Shown here: piece after piece, positions 1 to 8,855 of the stretch
Position numbering within the stretch: the first letter of the stretch is position 1
Layout of the letters: every line of letters begins with the position of its first letter
Program-made: the position numbers and the translations under genes
The notes under the pieces: model-generated
The model's input: the letters and a program-made list of their open reading frames with translations, nothing else
The model's database searches: none
Told to the model about the DNA's origin: nothing
NCBI GenBank assembly: GCA_963822145.1
Contig: CAWGGG010000004.1
Coordinates: forward strand, 1,116,001 to 1,180,000
DNA length: 64,000 bases
Direction: 5' to 3'
Source: UBA5072 sp963822145
GTDB taxonomy: Bacteria > Bacteroidota > Bacteroidia > Bacteroidales > UBA10428

Positions 1-527
1 GGAATGCTTACGAGACCTGGCTGGGGGGTGTTGACCAGTACCGGATCATTCGTACCAGCGGTCGTGTTAATCCCGTAATTGATACTTTTGGGGTCAGGCA
101 GAATACAAACTATGAGGAAGATCTGAGCGCACAGGTGTTCTATCCGGATCCTGTCAGCAGTCTGGTTTGTTATCAGATCGAAGCCACGGAATTGACGAAC
201 GCCTATGGCACAAAGGGCAAAAGCCTTTCCAATCGCATCTGTTTTTCGATCAACCCGGATATCCGTATGCCAAACGCCTTCATTCCTAACGACAACGATC
301 CGGCCAACCAGCTTTTTGAACCGGTGTTTTCTTTCCAGCCTGAACATTATGAGATGATTATATACAACAGGCTGGGCACCAAAATATGGGAGGGATCCAG
401 TCCCTGGGATGGTAAAGTAAACGGTAAGTTTGTGCCCGAAGGTGTTTATATTTACAATATCAGGGTTTTCAATTATTCAAACGAATATACCACTCTCGAT
501 GGCAAAGTTACCGTAGTATACCGGTAA
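1..527 (+). CDS. C-terminal part of a secreted protein with T9SS type B sorting domain
   Basis: The reading frame is already open at base 3 and stops at 527, so this is the 3' end of a gene that starts before the window. The last ~85 residues match the gliding-motility-type C-terminal sorting domain (type B): PNAFIPN followed by DNDPANQLF, then IIYNRLGTKIWEG, the WDGK motif, and a final GVYIYNIRV strand. Proteins with this tail cross the outer membrane through the type IX secretion system, which removes or uses the tail. The upstream residues look like Ig/PKD-like repeat material of a large surface protein, but no function can be read from what is left. A methionine-like GTG near 135 is internal, not the start. 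Confidence 0.85.
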   Translation, partial: NAYETWLGGVDQYRIIRTSGRVNPVIDTFGVRQNTNYEEDLSAQVFYPDPVSSLVCYQIEATELTNAYGTKGKSLSNRICFSINPDIRMPNAFIPNDNDPANQLFEPVFSFQPEHYEMIIYNRLGTKIWEGSSPWDGKVNGKFVPEGVYIYNIRVFNYSNEYTTLDGKVTVVYR

Positions 528-584
528 TTCCCCTTGCCTTCCTTTTCTTTTTGATCTCATGTACCCGGAATGACGCAAATATGT

Positions 585-592
585 TAATTTTG
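585..592 (+). promoter_or_regulatory. Bacteroidota -7 element upstream of the RelA/SpoT gene
   Basis: TAATTTTG matches the Bacteroidota primary sigma -7 consensus TAnnTTTG and lies 37 bases before the ATG at 629. No convincing TTG -33 box is seen at the usual spacing, so the call rests on the -7 match and position. Confidence 0.4.
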
Positions 593-628
593 CATATTAG
601 TCAACCAGTCAATATCTGATCGCATTCC

Positions 629-2872
629 ATGAGTTCCACCCTTACGGCAGAGGAAATACAAATCAGGCGCGAATTTAATGACCTGCTGGAAAACTGTATC
701 CGCTGTAATAAGCGCAGTGACAGGGCATTGATTCGAAAAGCATTCAGGATGGCCGACAATGCTCATAAGGGAGCATTGCGCTTATCAGGAGAACCATACA
801 TTTTACATCCGATGGCCGTGGCCAGGATCGTATCGCAGGAAATGGGACTCGGCGTAAAGGCCATTGTAGCGGCTCTCCTGCATGATGTGGTTGAAGATAC
901 CGATTTTACGCTGGAAGATATTGAGAATCACTTTGGCTCCAAAATTACATCCATTGTCGACGGGTTGACAAAAATATCCGGTGTTTTTGATAAAAATTCC
1001 ACCCTGCAGGCTGAGAATTTCAGAAAGATGTTGCTCACCCTTTCCGATGATGTGCGGGTGATCTTGATTAAACTCGCTGACAGGCTCCACAACATGCGGA
1101 CCCTGGGTTCGCTTCCGGTTGCCAAGCAGATGAAGATATCTGCCGAGACTTTATACCTGTATGCTCCGCTTGCCCATCGTATGGGCTTTTATTCCATCAA
1201 GGATGAGTTGGAGGACCTGAGCCTGAAATATCGTTTTCCCAAGGTTTTCCAGGAACTATCCGATAAACTGAGGGGACAGGAAAAGAGTCACCAGGCCTTT
1301 ATCCAGGAATTTGCCAAACCCATCAAGGAGCAATTGGAAAAGAACAGTATACAATATGACATCAGCGGGCGCTATAAGTCAATTTATTCCATTTGGCATA
1401 AAATGCAGACCAAGAACATTCCTTTCGAGGAAGTATATGACCTGATGGCCATACGGATTGTTTTTGATCCTCCGCCGGGCATCCCTGAAAAGACACAATG
1501 CTGGAATATTTATTCGATGATCACAGACATCTATATGCCCAAACCTGAAAGGATACGTGACTGGGTAAGCACACCAAAGGCAAATGGTTATGAAGCCCTG
1601 CATGCCACGGTAATGGGACCCAAGGGAAACTGGATGGAAGTCCAGATCCGGTCGAGGCGAATGGATGATATAGCTGAACGGGGGTTTGCAGCACACTGGA
1701 AATATAAGACGGACAGTTCCCATGAGAGCGAGCTCGACAAGTGGCTCAAGAGAATTCGGGAATTGCTGGCCAATCCCAATTCTGATGCACTTGAATTCCT
1801 GGATGATTTCAAACTGAACCTTTTTGCTTCGGAGATCCTGGTATTCACTCCCAAAGGAGATACCAAGACATTGCCGGTGAACAGCACCGTACTGGACTTT
1901 GCTTACGAAATTCACAGTGAGATAGGTCACAAAGCGATTGGTGCAAAGGTAAACCACCGGTTGGTGCCCCTCAATCATATATTGAAAAGCGGCGACCAGG
2001 TTGAGATTATCACTTCTGATACCTACCGGCCAAGGTTGGAATGGCTTGAAAACGTAGTTACGGTAAAAGCCAAATCCGCCATCAAAGATGCCCTGAAGGC
2101 GGAAAATAAAAACAGGATTGAAAAGGGCAAAAAACTGTTGGAAGACAAATTGCTTGAGCTCAATTTAAGGCCAAATGCCCGCATCATTCGTAAACTACTG
2201 CCCACCTATGAATTATCAAACAAAGATGAACTTTACAGCAAGATTGGAACCGGCATTATCCAGCTGGAAGACCTTGATGAAGTATTGAAGAGAAACACGA
2301 AGAACAAATGGGTAAATTACTGGAGCCTGCAGCTGGGGAAAACCGCCCTGAAATCAAGGAGGACAGCCGCGCTGAACCACACACGGCAGAAGACCAGTCT
2401 GAAAACCCCCATTTTACTGAAAGAGAACATATACAATGCAACAACAGATTATGCCATAGCAAAATGCTGCAATCCTATTCCCGGGGACAATGTGATTGGA
2501 TTCAGGGATGCATCGGACGAGGAGAATATTACCATTCACCAGGCCAAATGCTCATCAGCAATAAGGTTGCTTTCCAGTCAGAGCGAACTGCTCGTTCCGG
2601 TCAAATGGACAACCCACAAGTTTCTTTCATTTTTGGTTAAAGTAGCGCTCAATGGAATTGACCGGTTTGGCATTTATAATGAAATCACCCATGTAATCTC
2701 CAAGGAGCTTAACGTCAATATCCGCACCATCAATCTTTCCAGTCACGATGGTATTTGGGAAGGCACCATTGACCTGTATGTGCATGATGCGAAGGACCTG
2801 AACAACCTGCTGATGAGTCTGAGCAAAATCAAGGGTGTTGATGCTGTAAAACGTATGGAAGCAGCCAGCTAA
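629..2872 (+). CDS. rsh: Bifunctional (p)ppGpp synthetase/hydrolase, RelA/SpoT family
   Basis: Makes and degrades the alarmone (p)ppGpp in the cytoplasm. The 747-residue protein has the full long-RSH layout. The N-terminal HD hydrolase shows H60, the H85-D86 pair with E89-D90, and the ADRLHNMRT helix. The synthetase domain follows with YKSIYSIW, TPKANGYEALH and EVQIRS. A TGS domain (VFTPKGDTKTLP) starts near residue 400 and a C-terminal ACT domain ends the protein. Both catalytic motif sets look intact, so hydrolase and synthetase activity are both expected by family knowledge. Length is normal. It appears monocistronic, with a -7 element upstream and a Fur-family gene 82 bases downstream. 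Confidence 0.95.
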   Translation: MSSTLTAEEIQIRREFNDLLENCIRCNKRSDRALIRKAFRMADNAHKGALRLSGEPYILHPMAVARIVSQEMGLGVKAIVAALLHDVVEDTDFTLEDIENHFGSKITSIVDGLTKISGVFDKNSTLQAENFRKMLLTLSDDVRVILIKLADRLHNMRTLGSLPVAKQMKISAETLYLYAPLAHRMGFYSIKDELEDLSLKYRFPKVFQELSDKLRGQEKSHQAFIQEFAKPIKEQLEKNSIQYDISGRYKSIYSIWHKMQTKNIPFEEVYDLMAIRIVFDPPPGIPEKTQCWNIYSMITDIYMPKPERIRDWVSTPKANGYEALHATVMGPKGNWMEVQIRSRRMDDIAERGFAAHWKYKTDSSHESELDKWLKRIRELLANPNSDALEFLDDFKLNLFASEILVFTPKGDTKTLPVNSTVLDFAYEIHSEIGHKAIGAKVNHRLVPLNHILKSGDQVEIITSDTYRPRLEWLENVVTVKAKSAIKDALKAENKNRIEKGKKLLEDKLLELNLRPNARIIRKLLPTYELSNKDELYSKIGTGIIQLEDLDEVLKRNTKNKWVNYWSLQLGKTALKSRRTAALNHTRQKTSLKTPILLKENIYNATTDYAIAKCCNPIPGDNVIGFRDASDEENITIHQAKCSSAIRLLSSQSELLVPVKWTTHKFLSFLVKVALNGIDRFGIYNEITHVISKELNVNIRTINLSSHDGIWEGTIDLYVHDAKDLNNLLMSLSKIKGVDAVKRMEAAS

Positions 2873-2954
2873 ATTAATTTAAAATAATTCTAAATAGAGG
2901 GGAAGTTGATTAAAAAAAAGTTAATTTAGCTCCCGAATTTAATAGCAACAGGTT

Positions 2955-3419
2955 ATGGTTTCTGCCGAGACAAAGGAGACTGTTAAAAAGATATTTATCA
3001 ACTATCTTGAAAAAAAGGGCCATCGCAAAACGCCTGAGCGATATGCTATACTGGATGAGATTTATTCCCGTGAAGGCCATTTTGATATTGAGACGCTCTA
3101 TCTTTTCATGAAAAACAAGAATTACAGGGTAAGCCGGGCGACACTATACAATACCATTGAATTATTGCTTGACTGTAACCTGGTAGTGAAGCATCAGTTC
3201 GGAAAAAACATTGCGCAGTTTGAAAAGGCCTATCAGTGTATGCAGCATGATCATCTCATTGACATTGATACCGGCAAAGTCATTGAATTCTGTGATCCAA
3301 GAATGCAGGAGATTATCAACACTGCCTGTGAATTGAACGGATTTGATCCTTCACATCATTCGCTTTACATCTATGGCAGAAAAAAAAATGTTCAAGATAG
3401 GAAGAAGATCCTCCAGTAA
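2955..3419 (+). CDS. Fur-family metal-responsive transcription regulator lacking CxxC
   Basis: A 154-residue Fur-family repressor. The N-terminal winged helix runs to about residue 85, with the recognition helix SRATLYNTIELL (60-71). The dimerisation/metal domain keeps the HDHLI signature (98-102), GKVIEFCDP and the late HSLYIYG strand. In typical Fur proteins HDHLI is followed by CxxCGK; here the two cysteine positions are D103 and T106, so the structural zinc site of classical Fur is missing. The metal sensed (Fe, Zn, Mn or peroxide) cannot be decided from sequence. It sits directly upstream of purA in the same direction, with a separate promoter for purA between them. Confidence 0.85.
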   Translation: MVSAETKETVKKIFINYLEKKGHRKTPERYAILDEIYSREGHFDIETLYLFMKNKNYRVSRATLYNTIELLLDCNLVVKHQFGKNIAQFEKAYQCMQHDHLIDIDTGKVIEFCDPRMQEIINTACELNGFDPSHHSLYIYGRKKNVQDRKKILQ

Positions 3420-3465
3420 TCCGATCTGTAAGTATTTGATGGTTTCCTCGCGCACCGGATGGAAT

Positions 3466-3494
3466 TTGAAGAATCAAAAAAATTATTACCTTCG
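3466..3494 (+). promoter_or_regulatory. Bacteroidota promoter for purA
   Basis: TTG at 3466-3468, an 18-base spacer and TACCTTCG at 3487-3494 resemble the Bacteroidota TTG / TAnnTTTG promoter. The element lies inside the upstream part of the longest purA reading frame (from 3459), which argues that translation starts at the internal ATG at 3522. Confidence 0.45.
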
Positions 3495-3521
3495 GATGCA
3501 TTAATAATTCCCTTTTGCAGT

Positions 3522-4784
3522 ATGAAAGCAGATGTAGTTTTAGGCCTTCAGTGGGGTGATGAAGGTAAAGGAAAAATAGTGGACGTATTAACCCCGGCGT
3601 ATGAAGTGATTGCCCGTTTCCAGGGAGGGCCCAACGCCGGTCATACCCTTGAGTTTAACAATATAAAGCATGTTCTGCATTCCATACCGTCTGGTATTTT
3701 TCATGACAATCAGATCAACATTATAGGAAATGGCGTCGTAATCGACCCTGTTATCTTTAAGAAAGAAACCGATTCTATATTCAAGCTGGGTGTGAATTTG
3801 CATAGCAAACTGCTCATATCCAGGAAAGCGCATCTGATTCTTCCTTCGCACCGTATTCTTGATGCAGCTTCAGAAGCCGCCAAGGGCGTGACCAAAATCG
3901 GCAGCACCCTGAAAGGCATTGGTCCCACTTACATGGATAAGACCGGTCGCAACGGTTTACGGGTAGGCGATATTCTGCAAGACAATTTCCGGGTAAAGTA
4001 CAATCACCTGAAGCAGAAACATATAGATCTGCTTCGTCTGTATGATTTCGCCTATAACATTGAAGAACAGGAAGAACAGTGGTTTGCCGGAATTGATGAA
4101 ATCCGCAAGTACAGTATTATTGACAGTGAGTATAAGATCAACCAACTCTTGTCGGAGGGCAAGAAGGTGCTTGCAGAAGGAGCACAGGGAACCATGCTGG
4201 ATATTGATTTCGGCTCCTACCCTTTTGTTACTTCTTCAAATACTATCAGTGCCGGGGCCTGTATAGGATTGGGTATTGCCCCTTCAAGGATCGGGGAAGT
4301 TTTTGGCGTTTTCAAGGCCTACTGTACCCGGGTCGGAAGCGGACCTTTCCCCACAGAATTGCCTGAGGAAACCGGTAACATACTGCGCGAAAAGGGGCAT
4401 GAATACGGAGCCACTACCGGGAGGCCCCGCCGCTGCGGCTGGCTTGACCTGGTAGCCCTTAAGTATTCCATCATGATCAATGGCGTCACCCAGCTTTTTA
4501 TGACCAAGGCAGACGTACTCTCCGATTTCGATATCATTAAAATCTGCACAGGATACAAACATGACGGGCATATCACTGAGCATATGCCCTATGATCTCCA
4601 GGAAGTTTCCTCTCCTGAATATATTGAAATGAAAGGTTGGAATTGTGATATATCTCAGATCACGAAAACAGAGGAGATTCCTGAAGCATTAAACAACTAT
4701 ATCCATTTCATCGAAAAAGAAACAGGCATTCCTTTAACCATTGTATCCCTCGGACCCGACAGAAAGCAGATTGTTTTCAGATAA
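3522..4784 (+). CDS. purA: Adenylosuccinate synthetase
   Basis: Condenses IMP with aspartate using GTP, the first committed step to AMP. Starting at 3522 gives 420 residues, the normal family length, and puts the P-loop-like GLQWGDEGKGK at residues 7-17 as in other PurA proteins. GGPNAGHT, the IMP loop (STLKGIGPTY) and TTGRPRRCGWLD are all present. The frame is open 63 bases further up, but that extension (from ATG 3459) is not conserved and overlaps a promoter-like sequence. The gene ends 6 bases before the convergent MFS transporter gene. Confidence 0.96.
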   Translation: MKADVVLGLQWGDEGKGKIVDVLTPAYEVIARFQGGPNAGHTLEFNNIKHVLHSIPSGIFHDNQINIIGNGVVIDPVIFKKETDSIFKLGVNLHSKLLISRKAHLILPSHRILDAASEAAKGVTKIGSTLKGIGPTYMDKTGRNGLRVGDILQDNFRVKYNHLKQKHIDLLRLYDFAYNIEEQEEQWFAGIDEIRKYSIIDSEYKINQLLSEGKKVLAEGAQGTMLDIDFGSYPFVTSSNTISAGACIGLGIAPSRIGEVFGVFKAYCTRVGSGPFPTELPEETGNILREKGHEYGATTGRPRRCGWLDLVALKYSIMINGVTQLFMTKADVLSDFDIIKICTGYKHDGHITEHMPYDLQEVSSPEYIEMKGWNCDISQITKTEEIPEALNNYIHFIEKETGIPLTIVSLGPDRKQIVFR

Positions 4785-4790
4785 AACCGG

Positions 4791-6170
4791 TTACTTCTTA
4801 CGATTTGCAAGTTCAAGTCCAAATCCTGAAGTTTTGTCTTCACGTTTCAGCAAAAATGCAAATATGATGCCTACAAAACCAATGATGGCCAGAATCATAA
4901 TGGCATAGGTATAATTGTATTTTGCAGCACCTTCTTCAACCATTTTAGCGGTCACTCCCGGATTGGTTTTGTCAAGAATAAGACCTATTAATATTGGGAA
5001 GAGCCACAATCCGAAATTTTGGACCGAAAACATAATGCCATAGGCGGTACCAAGCTTATTCTGATCAATTATCTTGGCAACAGCAGGCCACATTGCAGCC
5101 GGTATCAAGGAAAAGGCAATTCCAAGCAAGGCCATGGGGACAATGGGATTAATCATCGTGAAGGTCAGAGTCAGATGAGCCACAATCAGCAATACGGAAC
5201 TATAAACCATCATGGATGCACTCTTACCTTTGATATCAGCAATCCACCCGAAAAAAGGAGTAAACAATACTGTAAAAAATATAGGTATCGAGGTTAATCT
5301 TCCGGCAACAGCGGTGGCCAGATCAAATTTGTTATGCAGCATGTCCGTAGCATACTTGAGAAAGGGGAAAAAGGCAGAGTAAAAAGTTACACAAAGCAAA
5401 GTAATGTATATGAAGGAGGGTATTCTGACAATTTTCAGAATATCAGAAATTCTGAATTTCTCCGTGTCATTCAGCTGAAGCCTGAATTTTATCTGCCTGT
5501 CAAGCCGATAATCAATTAAACTATATACCAGAAAAAACAGGAAGGCAGTGCTTAGAAGACATGCGGCCAAAAGGATCGGTCTGTGCCAGAAATCAGGCGT
5601 ACTGAGATTCGCTGAAAAGAAAAAAGACAAGGCTTGTCCTATCCGAGCCACAGCCAGATTGATTCCCAAAGCCAGCGCCAGTTCTTTCCCCTTAAACCAT
5701 TTAACGACAATTGTAGTAATCACCACAATACTTGTCTCAGCTCCCAGACCAAAAAGAAAGTATCCAAACGTCATCAATTTGAATTCAGGTGAAAAGCGGT
5801 TCAGAAAGGAATTCAGAAAATCGTATCCCATTCCTCCGTTTCTGAAAGTATCTGATGCACCATAAAAGGTCAGAACAGATCCAAGGGCCATGAAGAAAGT
5901 AAAACCAATACCCGTAAATCGTATTCCCCATTTATCCAGCAAGATGCCTCCAATCACAGCCATAAAAAGGAAGACGTTTGATATGGAATAGGTAGATTGC
6001 AGAAATCCATATTGCTGGTTGGAAAAACCCAGATTGGATTGTATCTTGTCTTTTAAAGGTGAAAGTGCATCATAAAAAAAATAATTGGCAGCCATGATTA
6101 AACTAACAATTAATAAAACGCCCCACCTGGCATAAACCAAATCTTTGAGTGATTTTTGTATCTCCTGCAT
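4791..6170 (-). CDS. MFS transporter, MFSD1-like
   Basis: A 459-residue inner membrane protein with about 12 hydrophobic segments of the major facilitator superfamily. Its signatures resemble the animal lysosomal transporter MFSD1, reported as a dipeptide uniporter: KWFKGKEL with ARIG shortly after, the FFPF segment, and TFTMINP, AMWP and LGTAYGI in the C-terminal half. This similarity is from memory of that family, not from a search. Substrate is therefore inferred only: small peptides are possible, other organic anions cannot be excluded. It is convergent with purA and divergent from the first PFK gene. Confidence 0.85.
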   Translation of the reverse strand: MQEIQKSLKDLVYARWGVLLIVSLIMAANYFFYDALSPLKDKIQSNLGFSNQQYGFLQSTYSISNVFLFMAVIGGILLDKWGIRFTGIGFTFFMALGSVLTFYGASDTFRNGGMGYDFLNSFLNRFSPEFKLMTFGYFLFGLGAETSIVVITTIVVKWFKGKELALALGINLAVARIGQALSFFFSANLSTPDFWHRPILLAACLLSTAFLFFLVYSLIDYRLDRQIKFRLQLNDTEKFRISDILKIVRIPSFIYITLLCVTFYSAFFPFLKYATDMLHNKFDLATAVAGRLTSIPIFFTVLFTPFFGWIADIKGKSASMMVYSSVLLIVAHLTLTFTMINPIVPMALLGIAFSLIPAAMWPAVAKIIDQNKLGTAYGIMFSVQNFGLWLFPILIGLILDKTNPGVTAKMVEEGAAKYNYTYAIMILAIIGFVGIIFAFLLKREDKTSGFGLELANRKK

Positions 6171-6189
6171 CGCTTCTTTTTTAAGCCTT

Positions 6190-6197
6190 CAAATATA
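6190..6197 (-). promoter_or_regulatory. -7 element for the MFSD1-like transporter
   Basis: On the minus strand the sequence reads TATATTTG, a full match to TAnnTTTG, 20 bases before the ATG at 6170. No clear TTG box at the expected distance. Confidence 0.4.
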
Positions 6198-6331
6198 AAG
6201 CTTTTATTACACCTGCCTATGACATTGGCAATAATGTTAGCCATATATTTACATTTTAAAAAATATATTTACATCTTTGCAAACCTGAGTTTTAATTAAA
6301 CTTTACTCTTAAAAATAAGGATTAATACAGT

Positions 6332-7549
6332 ATGAAAGAATCAGTTGCAATTTTATGTGCCGGTGGTCCTGCTCCCGGAATCAATACGGTGATCGGATCA
6401 GTCGCAAAAGTTTTTCTGAACGCCGGTTATGAAGTACTTGGTATTCATGAAGGTTACAAAACCCTGTTTACAGATGCACCCAATTTCGACAAGCTTGATT
6501 TCAGTTTTGCCGATGCTATTTACAGCAGGGGTGGTTCAGCATTGAAAATGAGCCGGTATAAACCGAAGGACGATGAATTTAAAACTGACTTTTTTGTCAA
6601 TAACAACGTCAAATTGCTCGTCACCATAGGAGGTGATGATACCGCTTCAACAGCCAACCGTATCAGCAAATTCCTGGCCAACAACAAAGTGAAGGCCTCC
6701 AACATTCATGTGCCCAAAACCATTGATAACGACCTTCCCTTGCCTGAAGGATCACCGACCTTTGGATATCATTCTGCAAAAGAAGAGGGTGTTCGCATAG
6801 GAACCACACTCTATGAGGACGCCCGTACCAGCGGGAACTGGTTTGTTGTATCTGCCATGGGTCGGGAAGCAGGACATCTTGCCTTTGGCATTGGAACTGC
6901 GTGCCACTATCCCATGATCATCATTCCTGAAATGTTCAATAAATCAAAGATCACCTTTGATGCCATAACCAGAATGATCATTTCATCAATGGTGAAAAGA
7001 CGAATGTTGGATATTGAATATGGTGTTGCCATAGTGAGTGAAGGCGTATTTCATTTCATGAGTGACGAGGAAATTGAAGGCACCGGCGTAAATTTCACAT
7101 ACGACGATCATGGCCACCCGGAACTGGGAAATGTCAGCAAGGCCCACATTTTTAACATGTTGGTTCAGCGTAAGTTAAAGAAACTCAATATTACGGTAAA
7201 AAGCCGGCCTAATGAAATAGGATATGAGTTACGCTGTGTAAGGCCGATAGCATATGACCTTTCTTATGCAACCTTACTGGGAACAGGTGTTATGAAACTT
7301 TTTCAGGAAGGTATTTCAGGTTGCATGGTTACCGTGACGCCCGAAGGAAATATTTTACCACTCTACCTGAAGGATGTAGAGGATGAAAACGGTAAAGTTA
7401 AACCCAGGCTGGTCAATATGAATTCCGAGAGGGTTAAGCTGGTTTATGAGAACAACCTGCATTACATTACCAGGAACGATTATAAGGCAGCAAAAAAATA
7501 TCTTCCAGAACCGGAAGAATACGATTTCAAAAAAATCCTGAATTGGTAA
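6332..7549 (+). CDS. 6-phosphofructokinase, PPi-type signature (first of tandem pair)
   Basis: Phosphorylates fructose 6-phosphate in glycolysis. The 405-residue protein has the phosphofructokinase fold motifs: the N-terminal CAGGPAPGIN loop, GGDDT at 100-104 and PKTIDND at 128-134. In ATP-using bacterial PfkA these read GGDGS and PGTIDND. The aspartate at 103 and the lysine at 129 are the known residue pair of pyrophosphate-dependent enzymes, so PPi is the likely phosphoryl donor and the reaction would be reversible. It is followed by a terminator and then a second, clearly different PFK gene. Donor use is inferred from motif, not shown. Confidence 0.9.
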   Translation: MKESVAILCAGGPAPGINTVIGSVAKVFLNAGYEVLGIHEGYKTLFTDAPNFDKLDFSFADAIYSRGGSALKMSRYKPKDDEFKTDFFVNNNVKLLVTIGGDDTASTANRISKFLANNKVKASNIHVPKTIDNDLPLPEGSPTFGYHSAKEEGVRIGTTLYEDARTSGNWFVVSAMGREAGHLAFGIGTACHYPMIIIPEMFNKSKITFDAITRMIISSMVKRRMLDIEYGVAIVSEGVFHFMSDEEIEGTGVNFTYDDHGHPELGNVSKAHIFNMLVQRKLKKLNITVKSRPNEIGYELRCVRPIAYDLSYATLLGTGVMKLFQEGISGCMVTVTPEGNILPLYLKDVEDENGKVKPRLVNMNSERVKLVYENNLHYITRNDYKAAKKYLPEPEEYDFKKILNW

Positions 7550-7556
7550 AGTCATT

Positions 7557-7588
7557 GAAAAGCAGGGATATTTTCCCTGCTTTTTTTT
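7557..7588 (+). terminator. Intrinsic terminator between the two PFK genes
   Basis: Stem AAAGCAGGGA pairs with TCCCTGCTTT around a five-base loop, followed directly by a run of eight T from 7581. It starts seven bases after the stop codon of the first PFK gene, so the second gene probably has its own promoter; TATCTTTA at 7599-7606 is a near match to the -7 element. Confidence 0.85.
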
Positions 7589-7642
7589 AAAAAATCTCTA
7601 TCTTTATTGGGATCAATTCAAAGAATCCCATAAGTTACTACC

Positions 7643-8851
7643 ATGGTTCAGACAAACAAGAAAAAGGGTTCGATAGCTATTCTTACCGGAGGTGGCGATG
7701 TGCCAGGTTTAAACCCAGCCATAAGAGCCATTACAATCAGGGCATTGCGCGAGGGGTATCAGGTTATTGGTCTAAGAAGGGGCTGGGCCGGTATCATGGA
7801 GCTGGTGCGCGATAAAAAAGCAGACAACAGTGATAAATACATGTTGCTGACCGAGGAGATCGTAAACAAATCGGGACGGACAGGGGGAACTTTTTTACAT
7901 ACCTCGCGTACCAGGCCCAGCCATGTTCCTAAAGCAAACGTTCCAGCACATTTGCAGAGCAAGTATAACAGCGATGTGAATGACCTTACGGAAGAAGTAA
8001 TCAGGAATCTCGAATTCCTGGGTGTCGAATACCTCATACCCATTGGCGGAGATGACACCCTCAGCTATGGCGTAAGACTTTATTCCGAAGGCTTTAAGGT
8101 AGTGGCCATACCCAAAACCATGGACAATGACGTTCCGGGAACCGACTATTGCATTGGATTCAGTACCTGTGTTACCCGTACTATTCAGATGTGCAACACT
8201 TTACGGACCTCCGCAGGATCGCACGAACGAATACTGGTCATTGAAGTGTTCGGCAGGTACGCCGGATTCACGGCCATGTTGCCTACTATGGCCGGCGCAG
8301 CAAATCGTTGTGTCATCCCGGAACATAAATTTGATCCCGACCTGCTCACCAGGTTGCTCATTGAAGACCGTGAGAAGAATCCGAGTCATTATTCGGTTGT
8401 ACTGGTATCGGAAGGAGCCATGATGGCGGGAATGAATGATTCGGTCTTTAAAAACGACAACAAAGATGTTTATGGTCACAGTCTTCACGGAGGTATCGGC
8501 GAAATGGTATCGGATAAAATACAGGAATTATCTCCCCAGTACTGCCAGGGACAGAAAGTAAATACCATATACCAGCAGCTTGGCTACCTGGTAAGAGGCG
8601 GGGATCCGGATGCCATTGATTCCATAGTTCCCATGGCTTATGGGAATCTGGCCCTTGATCTGATCCTGAAGGGAATCCATGGCCGGCTGGTGGTTTTAAG
8701 GAACGGCAGGTACGATAATGCTCCTATTGATGTAGTTACCAGCACCAACAAAGTAATTGATATAAAAAGATACTATAATGTGGAAAGGTACCGACCACAT
8801 TATAAGAGTTTTGAATTCCAACCCTTGTTTATTATGACGGGAAATCTGTAA
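7643..8851 (+). CDS. 6-phosphofructokinase, PPi-type signature (second of tandem pair)
   Basis: A 402-residue phosphofructokinase, distinct in sequence from its upstream neighbour. Motifs: TGGGDVPGLN loop near residue 15, GGDDT at 135-139 and PKTMDNDVPGTD from 157. As in the first copy, D138 and K158 are the pyrophosphate-type pair, so PPi-dependent fructose 6-phosphate phosphorylation (or the reverse) is the inferred reaction. The longer region between the first loop and GGDDT (about 30 more residues than copy one) shows the two are not a recent duplication. It is convergent with the SPOR lipoprotein gene, four bases apart. Confidence 0.9.
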   Translation: MVQTNKKKGSIAILTGGGDVPGLNPAIRAITIRALREGYQVIGLRRGWAGIMELVRDKKADNSDKYMLLTEEIVNKSGRTGGTFLHTSRTRPSHVPKANVPAHLQSKYNSDVNDLTEEVIRNLEFLGVEYLIPIGGDDTLSYGVRLYSEGFKVVAIPKTMDNDVPGTDYCIGFSTCVTRTIQMCNTLRTSAGSHERILVIEVFGRYAGFTAMLPTMAGAANRCVIPEHKFDPDLLTRLLIEDREKNPSHYSVVLVSEGAMMAGMNDSVFKNDNKDVYGHSLHGGIGEMVSDKIQELSPQYCQGQKVNTIYQQLGYLVRGGDPDAIDSIVPMAYGNLALDLILKGIHGRLVVLRNGRYDNAPIDVVTSTNKVIDIKRYYNVERYRPHYKSFEFQPLFIMTGNL

Positions 8852-8855
8852 GAAT

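Noticed and set aside
1379..1978. 199-codon open frame antisense to the RelA/SpoT gene
   Set aside because: Fully inside the conserved synthetase region on the other strand, with no family resemblance.
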